Notes under the pieces: generated by a model
What the model was told of the DNA's origin: nothing
The model's database searches: none
Seen by the model: only the letters and a program-made list of their open reading frames with translations
Source of the DNA: Clostridiales bacterium
GTDB taxonomy: Bacteria > Bacillota > Clostridia > Christensenellales > Aristaeellaceae
Assembly: GCA_022776785.1 (NCBI GenBank)
Contig: JALFHA010000397.1
Coordinates: 1 to 5,881, forward strand
Direction of reading: 5' to 3'
DNA: 5,881 bases
Program-made: the position numbers and the translations under genes
Shown: in pieces, positions 1-4,619 of the stretch
How the letters are laid out: the number at the start of each line of letters is the position of its first letter
Numbering within the stretch: position 1 is the stretch's first letter

Positions 1-960
1 GTAGTTCTGATAGGAGCCCATGAAGCAGGAGAGGATCACCTTGCAGGGCAGGATGCCCTTCTCGCTCACGCGCACGCCCTCGGGGCGCATCATCACGGTG
101 TGCTCCTCGCCCACGGCGATGGCCGTCTCCGGCTTGCGGACGGGGAAGCGGACGCCGCCGAAATCGACGGTGACGGCGTCGCTCTCCACGGCTGCGACCT
201 TCACCTTCAGGAAGTTCGCTTCGCCGATGAAGTCCGCGACGAACTCGCTGCTCGGGTGGTAGTAGATTTCCTCCGGCGTGCCCATCTGCGCGATGACGCC
301 CTTGTTCATGATGATGATGCTGTCGGAGATCGCCATCGCCTCCGCCTGATCGTGCGTGACGTAGACGGCGGTGATGCCCAGCTGCTGCTGAATGCGGCGA
401 ATCTCCGTGCGCATGGAGACGCGCAGCTTCGCGTCGAGGTTGGAGAGCGGCTCGTCAAAGAGCAGCACGCTCGGCTCGACGACCATTGCGCGGGCGAGCG
501 CCACGCGCTGCTGCTGGCCGCCGGAGAGCTGGTTCGTCATGCGCTGCTCCATGCCGGAGAGCTCCACGAGGTCAAGAATCTTCTCGATGCGCTCGTGCAT
601 CTCGGCCTTGGGCACCTTGCGCAGGCGCAGGCCGTAGGCCACGTTGTCGTAGACGTTGTAGTGCGGGAAGAGCGCGTAGCTCTGGAAGACCATCGCCGTA
701 TCGCGCTTGTTGGGGGTCAGGGCGTTGATGGGCTCCTGACCGAGGTAGATTTCGCCCTCGTCCGGGCTTTCAAAGCCCGCGATCATGCGCAGGGTGGTCG
801 TCTTGCCGCAGCCCGACGGACCCAGCAGCGTCACGAAGCTGCCCGGCTTGATGTCAAGCGATACGTCGTGCACGGCGTAGAACTGCTTGCCCGTCTTGGG
901 ATCGTTATAGATTTTGGAGATATGCTCCAGGCGGACGCCCTTCTTTTCCTTGGAGGCCAT
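1..960 (-). CDS. ABC importer ATPase subunit (FbpC/PotA-like), C-terminus cut by window edge
   Basis: This is the nucleotide-binding subunit that hydrolyses ATP at the inner face of the membrane to power the permease encoded just upstream. 320 residues are visible, and family members usually run to about 350-370, so only the end is missing. All ATPase motifs are intact: Walker A GPSGCGKTT (residues 47-55), Q-loop Gln93 (VFQSYALFPH), signature LSGGQ (145-149), Walker B VLLFDE (165-170), D-loop SNLD (173-176) and switch His203 (VTHDQAEA). From about residue 245 a TOBE-type regulatory domain begins (GEANFLKVKV, then MMRPEGVRV at about 291-299). The start ATG at 960-958 lies one base after the permease stop (TGATATG). 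An AAAGGAGG Shine-Dalgarno inside the permease 3' end sits 9 bases upstream, so translation is probably coupled. The family includes iron, sugar-phosphate, phosphonate and polyamine importers, and the ATPase alone does not settle the substrate. Confidence 0.95.
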   Translation of the reverse strand, partial: MASKEKKGVRLEHISKIYNDPKTGKQFYAVHDVSLDIKPGSFVTLLGPSGCGKTTTLRMIAGFESPDEGEIYLGQEPINALTPNKRDTAMVFQSYALFPHYNVYDNVAYGLRLRKVPKAEMHERIEKILDLVELSGMEQRMTNQLSGGQQQRVALARAMVVEPSVLLFDEPLSNLDAKLRVSMRTEIRRIQQQLGITAVYVTHDQAEAMAISDSIIIMNKGVIAQMGTPEEIYYHPSSEFVADFIGEANFLKVKVAAVESDAVTVDFGGVRFPVRKPETAIAVGEEHTVMMRPEGVRVSEKGILPCKVILSCFMGSYQNY

Positions 961-961
961 A

Positions 962-2911
962 TCAGTCCCCCTCCTTTACTCGCATCTGTTTGCTGGTTCC
1001 GAAATGGCGAATCACCCAGTTCATCAGCACGATGGCTGCATAGGTGATGATAATCAGGATTGTCGCATACGCGCAGGCCACGCCGTAGGCGCCCTTCTCG
1101 GCGAACTCGTTGATGCGGCAGGTGATGAGCAGGTAGCGCGGCGTCACCAGCAGGATGACGGCGCTGATGGCGGTGATGGAGCGCACGAACGTCGTGACAA
1201 GGCCGCTGAAGAACGAATCCTTGATGAGCGGCAGGGTGACGGTCATGAACACACGGCCGCTGCCCGCGCCCAGATCGTAGGCCGATTCCTCGATGGACTT
1301 GTCAATCTGCCGCAGGGCGGAGATGCCGCTGCGCGTGCCCACAGGCAGGGAGCGCACGACGAACACGATGACGAGGATGATGCCAGTGCCGTAGATGCCC
1401 TGCATGAAGCCCGTGCGGAAGATGCCGCCCGCGAAGCCGCGGATGTAGCCCACGCCCAGCACGGTGCCGGGGACGGCCATCGCCAGCATGGAGACGAATT
1501 CGATGAAGCCCTTGGCGCGGAACTTCTTCTTCACCACGAGGTAGGAGATGATCATGGAGAGCAGCGCCGTGATGGGCGAGGCGATGAGCGAGAGCACGAA
1601 GCTGTCCTTGAACGCCTTGAAGCCGTCGTCGCGGAAGAGCTGCTGGAACCACTTGAGCGAGAGACTGTAGTCGCGTCCCCAGAGCTTGAAGAGCGCGCCG
1701 AAGGGGATGGCGATGTACATCATGATGACGAACGCCGAGATCACGGAGCAGATCGTCACCAGCGGCACGCGCACGCTGCGGTCATCGATGGGCGTGCGGG
1801 CGCGGCTGGCCTTGCCGGTGAGGGTGGCGGCGGTCTTCTTTTCCAGATAGTACTTCTGGATGAGGAAGAGCACCAGCGTGATGCACAGCAACACCACGGC
1901 CATCGCGGCCGCGCCGTTGGTGTCGTAGCTGCCGCCGGTGATGCGCAGGTAAATCGTCGTGGCGAGCGTGTCGTAGCTGCCGCCGATCATCATCGGATTG
2001 GCGAAGTCCGCCACGGACTCGATGAATGTGACGAGGAACGCGTTGCCCAGGCCCGGCAGCATCAGCGGCAGGGTGACGGTGGTAAAGACCTTCCAGCGGC
2101 CCGCGCCCATGTTGCGCGCGGCTTCCTCCATGGAGGGATCGATGTTCTTGAGCAGACCCTTGAGCATCATGTAGCACACGGGGAAGAAGGTAAGAATCTG
2201 CACGATGGCGATGCCGCTCAGGCCGTACACGTCGCTGTCATAGATGCCCAGCAGCTTGCGGGTGATGAGGCCGCCGCGGCCAAAGAGCAGGATCATCGAC
2301 AGCGAGAGCACGAACGGCGGGGAGACGACGGGCAGCGTGGAAACCACGTCGAACATCTTGCGCGTCACGCGCGAGCGGACGTTGACGTAGCAATCCACAT
2401 ACGCAAAGAGCAGGCCGATGATGACCGAGCCAAAGCCCGTAATCAGGCCGAGCACGAGCGTGTTGGTGAACGCCCGCTTGAACGTGTAGTCCGCAAAGAT
2501 GCGGGGGAAGGCCGCCAGCGTCAGGGAGTTGTTCTTGACCTTGACGTAGGTCTCGGCGGGGTTGACCTCCTCGCCCTCCTTGAGCGCCCTTCCGTTTTTT
2601 GCGAAGAGGTAGCCGGTCGAGCCGGACAGCTCCTCGAGGGTCAGCGTGGCTGCCTTGCCCTTCTTGTCAAGGATGGTGACGCTTGCGCCGTCCTTGCTGT
2701 AAGGGACGTCGGCCCCGCCGGAGAGCACCGATTCCAGCGGAACCAGCGCGGTATCCTGCACATACACGCTGTCGAGCAGCAGCATGGCCAGCGGATAGAG
2801 GATGAAGAGCATCAGCAGAACGATGAGCAGCAGGATGGTAAAGACCATCAGCGGATCGGCGAAGAACTTCTTGCGCTCCAGCGCCGCGCTTTGATGTGTT
2901 TTCACGGGCAT
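962..2911 (-). CDS. ABC importer permease, fused two-domain FbpB/ThiP-type, with extracellular insert
   Basis: This 649-residue membrane protein forms the whole transport channel, because two BPD_transp_1 domains are fused in one chain as in FbpB and ThiP. The N-terminal half has a first membrane helix at about 24-46 and a permease core at about 150-350. Its EAA coupling loop is at about 262-282 (EEAARNMGAG...TLPL). The second half starts with a helix at about 383-405 and has its EAA loop at about 541-562 (EESAYDLGAG...TLPL). The two EAA loops contact the two ATPase copies. Residues about 52-130, between helix 1 and the first core, form a polar segment longer than the usual FbpB loop. This segment should face outside and could contact the binding protein. 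The start at 2911 is supported by AAAGGGGTG a few bases upstream. The gene sits between the binding protein (126-base gap holding a hairpin) and the ATPase (1-base gap). Confidence 0.93.
   Translation of the reverse strand: MPVKTHQSAALERKKFFADPLMVFTILLLIVLLMLFILYPLAMLLLDSVYVQDTALVPLESVLSGGADVPYSKDGASVTILDKKGKAATLTLEELSGSTGYLFAKNGRALKEGEEVNPAETYVKVKNNSLTLAAFPRIFADYTFKRAFTNTLVLGLITGFGSVIIGLLFAYVDCYVNVRSRVTRKMFDVVSTLPVVSPPFVLSLSMILLFGRGGLITRKLLGIYDSDVYGLSGIAIVQILTFFPVCYMMLKGLLKNIDPSMEEAARNMGAGRWKVFTTVTLPLMLPGLGNAFLVTFIESVADFANPMMIGGSYDTLATTIYLRITGGSYDTNGAAAMAVVLLCITLVLFLIQKYYLEKKTAATLTGKASRARTPIDDRSVRVPLVTICSVISAFVIMMYIAIPFGALFKLWGRDYSLSLKWFQQLFRDDGFKAFKDSFVLSLIASPITALLSMIISYLVVKKKFRAKGFIEFVSMLAMAVPGTVLGVGYIRGFAGGIFRTGFMQGIYGTGIILVIVFVVRSLPVGTRSGISALRQIDKSIEESAYDLGAGSGRVFMTVTLPLIKDSFFSGLVTTFVRSITAISAVILLVTPRYLLITCRINEFAEKGAYGVACAYATILIIITYAAIVLMNWVIRHFGTSKQMRVKEGD
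965..977 (-). promoter_or_regulatory. Ribosome binding site of the ATPase gene, inside the permease 3' end
   Basis: On the minus strand AAAGGAGG is followed by nine bases (GGGACTGAT) and then ATG at 960. The site lies within the last codons of the permease, and its stop codon (964-962) lies between site and start. This fixes the ATPase start and suggests terminating ribosomes re-initiate there. Confidence 0.75.
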
Positions 2912-2976
2912 ACACCCCTTTGAAGGTCAGCCGCCGCGCATCGCGCGGTTTGCGCGGGGCGGTGTGATAGAAAGAA

Positions 2977-3003
2977 GGGGGATGGGGCCGGGCCCCATCC
3001 CCC
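2977..3003 (-). terminator. Intercistronic hairpin, probable attenuator between binding protein and permease
   Basis: A perfect 12-bp stem (2977-2988 with 2992-3003, nearly all G-C) closes a 3-base loop. On the minus strand it is followed by TTCTTTCTAT, an interrupted U-rich run. It lies 34 bases after the binding-protein stop and about 65 bases before the permease start. A hairpin here commonly gives partial termination or protects the 3' end of the first cistron, so that the binding protein is made in excess over the membrane parts. The run of T is imperfect, so read-through is expected. The structure is seen directly; the effect is inferred. Confidence 0.7.
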
Positions 3004-3037
3004 GAAGGCTTCGCAAGCGTCGCCGCTCGGGCAGGCG

Positions 3038-4111
3038 TTACTCAGTCTTGAAACGGCTGTCAGCCGCGTCGCCCAGCGCGTTGAAGAAGTCGCTGACGTA
3101 CTGGGAGGTGTTGTTCTTCGCGTCCTCAAAGTCGTAGTCGATCACGTTGTCCGGATCAAGGCCGAAGGGCTGCACAGCCTCAGGCTGCTGCGCGGTCTTG
3201 ATGACGAGGAACTGATAGCTCTCCGCGTCGTCCGCCAGTTCCACGCACTCGGGAGACAGGGCGTACTCAATCCACAGCTTCGCGGCGTTCTCGTGCGCAC
3301 AGCCCTCAAAGATGGCGGTGGCGCCGATTTCAAAGCTCGTGCCCTCGGACGGGATGATGAGCGCGATGTTGTCATAGCCGGACAGGATCTGCGCGATGCC
3401 GTCGTGCAGGAAGCCGATGCCGATGACGCACTCGCCGATGCCGACCTTCTTGGACGGGCCGGAGCCGGACTTGGTGTACTGCGCGATGTTCTTGTCGAGC
3501 TCCACGAAGTACTTCATGGCCTCGTCATGGCCCTTGAGCTGCACCATCGTGTTGATGATGAGCTTCGCGGTGCCGGCGGTGTTCGGGTTGGACATCCAGA
3601 CAAGACCCTTGTACTCGGGCTTGAGCAGGTCGTCCCAGCTCTTGGGGGCCTCGAGGCCCAGGCGCTCGAGCTCCTCGGTGTTCACCATGAAGCCGAGGAT
3701 GCCCTTGTAGATGCCGTACCAGTAGCCGTCGGCGTCGCGGTACATGGGGGCGGAGAGGTCGGCGGCGTTGGCGGCTTCATAAGCCATCAGCAGACCAGCC
3801 TTGGCGCTCTCGTTGTAGGGATCGGTCGTGCCGCCGAACCAGACGTCGGCGGACGGGTTGCCGGCTTCCTCGGTGATCTTCGCCTGCACCTCGCCGGTGG
3901 ACAGACGCTGATAGTACGTCTTGATGCCGTACAGCTCCTCAAAGTGCTTGGCGGCAGCGGCAACGTAGGGCTCCTCGCAGGAGCCGTAGACGACCAGCTC
4001 GCCCTCCTCCTGGGCGGCCTTGATGAGCGCTTCGTCGATCTCAGCGCTCGCAAAGCTCACGCAGGCGAGCACCATCACGGCAGCCAGCAGCAGTGTAAAG
4101 AGTTTCTTCAT
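3038..4111 (-). CDS. ABC importer extracellular substrate-binding protein, AfuA/FbpA family (COG1840-like)
   Basis: This 357-residue exported protein captures the substrate outside the membrane and passes it to the fused permease. The signal peptide is MKKLFTLLLAAV... with a hydrophobic core to about residue 20 and an ASA site at 21-23 (mature protein from Glu24). Cys17 (VLAC) resembles a lipobox only loosely, so anchoring is uncertain. Family features are ELVVYGSCEE (38-47), ADVWFGG (88-94), GILGFMVN (137-144), SWDDLLKPEYKG (158-169), NPNTAGTAK (175-183) and a C-terminal A.LWIEYALSPE (277-288). At the place where FbpA proteins carry an iron-binding Tyr-Tyr pair, this protein has FLHD (234-237), followed by EGTSFEIGA (256-264). 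Iron binding in the FbpA manner is therefore unlikely, and a sugar phosphate, phosphonate or similar ligand is more plausible. The start at 4111 was chosen over an in-frame ATG at 4129 because GGAG sits 8 bases upstream of it and the earlier ATG overlaps that site. It is the first gene of the operon. Confidence 0.93.
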   Translation of the reverse strand: MKKLFTLLLAAVMVLACVSFASAEIDEALIKAAQEEGELVVYGSCEEPYVAAAAKHFEELYGIKTYYQRLSTGEVQAKITEEAGNPSADVWFGGTTDPYNESAKAGLLMAYEAANAADLSAPMYRDADGYWYGIYKGILGFMVNTEELERLGLEAPKSWDDLLKPEYKGLVWMSNPNTAGTAKLIINTMVQLKGHDEAMKYFVELDKNIAQYTKSGSGPSKKVGIGECVIGIGFLHDGIAQILSGYDNIALIIPSEGTSFEIGATAIFEGCAHENAAKLWIEYALSPECVELADDAESYQFLVIKTAQQPEAVQPFGLDPDNVIDYDFEDAKNNTSQYVSDFFNALGDAADSRFKTE

Positions 4112-4135
4112 GGTTTTCGCTCCTTTCACGTTTTC

Positions 4136-4168
4136 CAGCCTGTACAGTCGCTTCGTTTATGCAGGCTG
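4136..4168 (-). repeat. Inverted repeat in the 5' UTR of the binding-protein mRNA
   Basis: CAGCCTG at 4136-4142 and CAGGCTG at 4162-4168 form a perfect 7-bp stem with a 19-base loop. It lies in the roughly 70-base leader between the predicted transcription start (about 4182) and the ribosome site at 4120-4126. It could be a 5' stabilising stem-loop or a protein-binding site. No known riboswitch motif is recognised. Confidence 0.45.
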
Positions 4169-4188
4169 AGTGTGTTTTGCTACGGAAC

Positions 4189-4217
4189 ATTATAAATGTT
4201 GCACAGGAGCGTGTCAA
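4189..4217 (-). promoter_or_regulatory. Consensus sigma-A promoter of the ABC importer operon
   Basis: On the minus strand, TTGACA (4217-4212) and TATAAT (4194-4189) match the housekeeping consensus in all twelve positions, with an optimal 17-base spacer. An A/T-rich tract immediately upstream (about 4221-4253) resembles an UP element. Transcription should start near 4182. Such a promoter would be strong by default, so any control probably comes from a repressor or from the leader. Confidence 0.88.
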
Positions 4218-4268
4218 CCACTTCGATAAAAAATTGTTAAAAGAATGTAAATTCGCACAGGGGAGCAC

Positions 4269-4297
4269 TTGCCAGTCTGTCCGTGACATGCTATGAT
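4269..4297 (+). promoter_or_regulatory. Promoter of the small toxin mRNA
   Basis: TTGCCA (4269-4274), a 17-base spacer and TATGAT (4292-4297) preceded by TGC form an extended -10 sigma-A type promoter. The predicted start is near 4304, so the transcript would begin at or next to ATGTAGGCAGG. It is divergent from the ABC operon promoter, with the two -35 boxes about 51 bases apart. Confidence 0.75.
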
Positions 4298-4303
4298 AAC
4301 GGC

Positions 4304-4314
4304 ATGTAGGCAGG
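4304..4314 (+). repeat. 5' arm of long-range inverted repeat (pairs with 4555-4565)
   Basis: ATGTAGGCAGG is the exact reverse complement of CCTGCCTACAT at 4555-4565, about 240 bases away and just before the toxin terminator. In the toxin mRNA this would be an 11-bp helix joining the extreme 5' end to the 3' region. Type I toxin mRNAs such as hok use comparable 5'-3' pairing to stay untranslated. Confidence 0.7.
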
Positions 4315-4320
4315 CATGTG

Positions 4321-4330
4321 CTACGGGTGG
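4321..4330 (+). repeat. Second 5' arm of long-range inverted repeat (pairs with 4532-4541)
   Basis: CTACGGGTGG pairs with CCACTCGTAG (4532-4541) over 10 bp with one G-U pair. It lies in the correct order to extend the first long-range helix, with a 6-base against 13-base internal loop between them. Within the 3' UTR the same CCACT can instead pair locally with AGTGG at 4523-4527, giving two competing folds. Confidence 0.62.
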
Positions 4331-4332
4331 TT

Positions 4333-4360
4333 CCTCCGCAACGGCGTACAGGAGCGGAGG
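4333..4360 (+). promoter_or_regulatory. Hairpin that hides the toxin Shine-Dalgarno
   Basis: CCTCCGC (4333-4339) is perfectly complementary to GCGGAGG (4354-4360), with a 14-base loop. The right arm is the core of the toxin Shine-Dalgarno GGAGGTGAT. The hairpin begins two bases after the second long-range helix and could stack on it. Sequestered ribosome sites in full-length mRNAs are typical of type I toxins. Confidence 0.7.
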
Positions 4361-4368
4361 TGATGCGA

Positions 4369-4458
4369 ATGACGATTGTTGATGCTCTCAGCTTTCTTCT
4401 CGCAGTCGCCGGTTTGGTTTTCACGGCGTATATTGCCGGAACGCAGAACAGACGATAA
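4369..4458 (+). CDS. 29-residue hydrophobic type I toxin candidate (putative holin-like toxin, TxpA/BsrG kind)
   Basis: The reading frame starts MTIVDALSFLLAVAG and ends IAGTQNRR. It is one predicted membrane helix (about residues 4-24) with a short polar, basic C-terminus. This is the usual build of the putative holin-like toxins of Firmicutes (MT-(I/V)-x-(E/D)-A-L opening), membrane peptides that depolarise or damage the envelope when over-made. The start at 4369 is preferred because GGAGG (4356-4360) is 8 bases upstream; an in-frame ATG at 4363 overlaps the site and would add Met-Arg. Context supports a toxin: its own promoter, a masked ribosome site, long-range 5'-3' complementarity, a strong terminator and a convergent antisense RNA over the 3' UTR. 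Assignment rests on this architecture and remembered family resemblance, not on an alignment. Toxicity is inferred. Confidence 0.78.
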   Translation: MTIVDALSFLLAVAGLVFTAYIAGTQNRR

Positions 4459-4459
4459 T

Positions 4460-4498
4460 AAAAAAACCGCCTCGCAGCTGGCCCCTGCATGGCGGTTT
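4460..4498 (-). terminator. Intrinsic terminator of the antisense RNA
   Basis: On the minus strand, AAACCGCC (4498-4491) pairs with GGCGGTTT (4471-4464), with an inner GCAG/CTGC stem (4485-4488 with 4474-4477). It is followed by a T run (4466-4460 is seven T on this strand, shared with the stem foot). The T tract ends two bases from the toxin stop codon. On the plus strand the same hairpin is followed only by TTTGCT, so it acts mainly leftwards. Confidence 0.85.
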
Positions 4499-4531
4499 GC
4501 TGGCCAATAAACAGCCTGTTGTAGTGGTTTT

Positions 4532-4541
4532 CCACTCGTAG
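4532..4541 (+). repeat. 3' arm pairing with 4321-4330
   Basis: CCACTCGTAG in the toxin 3' UTR is complementary to CTACGGGTGG near the 5' end (one G-U). The antisense RNA covers this arm, so antisense binding and mRNA self-closure are mutually exclusive here. Confidence 0.6.
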
Positions 4542-4554
4542 GAGCAACTCCCTA

Positions 4555-4565
4555 CCTGCCTACAT
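4555..4565 (+). repeat. 3' arm pairing with 4304-4314
   Basis: CCTGCCTACAT is the reverse complement of the first bases of the predicted toxin mRNA. It also overlaps the -10 box and start region of the antisense promoter, so one short segment serves both the mRNA fold and the antisense promoter. Confidence 0.68.
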
Positions 4566-4592
4566 TGTACGCTATCCCGCCGCTTCTGTCAA
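4564..4592 (-). promoter_or_regulatory. Promoter of the antisense RNA
   Basis: On the minus strand TTGACA (4592-4587), a 17-base spacer and TACAAT (4569-4564) match the sigma-A consensus at 11 of 12 positions. This is closer to consensus than the toxin promoter, as expected if the antitoxin RNA must be in excess. The -35 box overlaps the loop and last stem pair of the toxin terminator hairpin. Confidence 0.85.
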
Positions 4593-4611
4593 GCCAGAGG
4601 CGGCGGGTTTT
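4576..4611 (+). terminator. Intrinsic terminator of the toxin mRNA
   Basis: A 12-bp stem (4576-4587 with 4596-4607, one G-U pair, outer eight pairs all G-C) with an 8-base loop is followed by TTTTCGCTTT. It ends the toxin mRNA at about 308 nt, shortly before the azlD stop codon on the other strand. On the minus strand the hairpin is followed by ATAGCG, so it is at best a weak terminator for azlCD. Confidence 0.87.
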
Positions 4612-4619
4612 CGCTTTCA

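Larger units (their letters stand above)
4458..4557 (-). ncRNA. Antisense RNA, candidate type I antitoxin
   Basis: A minus-strand transcript of about 100 nt is bounded by a near-consensus promoter (4564-4592, start near 4557) and a strong intrinsic terminator (4464-4498 plus the T run to about 4460). It contains no plausible reading frame. It is fully complementary to the 3' UTR of the toxin mRNA and stops at the toxin stop codon, so it would not block the ribosome site directly. That geometry matches TxpA/RatA and BsrG/SR4 of Bacillus subtilis, where 3'-end duplex formation leads to RNase III cleavage. Predicted hairpins are at 4538-4555 (GTAGG with CCTAC) and 4523-4536. Antisense pairing with 4532-4557 would also compete with the mRNA's own 5'-3' helices. 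Confidence 0.75.

Noticed and set aside
100..1047. Plus-strand open frame opposite the ATPase gene
   Set aside because: The opposite strand encodes an ATPase with every motif intact. This frame has the same His/Asp/Arg/Ala-rich shadow composition.
914..2923. Long plus-strand open frame (669 codons) opposite the permease
   Set aside because: The frame is very rich in His, Asp, Glu, Arg and Ala, as expected from the complement of GC-rich coding codons. It mirrors the permease almost exactly and has no family resemblance or ribosome site.
4112..4129. Upstream ATG adding six residues (MKGAKT) to the binding protein
   Set aside because: This ATG overlaps the Shine-Dalgarno that serves the ATG at 4111, and a signal peptide starting MKK is the usual form.
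3293..4195. Plus-strand open frame opposite the binding protein
   Set aside because: It is a shadow of the binding-protein gene and runs into that gene's promoter region, with no supported start.
4304..4309. ATGTAG start-stop at the predicted toxin mRNA 5' end
   Set aside because: It could be a minimal leaderless initiation site, but nothing beyond six bases supports it.
4363..4368. Earlier ATG of the toxin frame (adds Met-Arg)
   Set aside because: It lies only two bases after GGAGG, too close for initiation. The ATG at 4369 has an 8-base gap.
4464..4500. Hairpin as the main terminator of the toxin mRNA
   Set aside because: On the plus strand it is followed only by TTTGCT, whereas on the minus strand it has a long T run. 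The stronger plus-strand terminator is at 4576-4611.
4041..4547. Minus-strand open frame of 168 codons across the toxin locus
   Set aside because: It overlaps the signal-peptide region of the binding protein in another frame, crosses two promoters and has no ribosome site or recognisable product.
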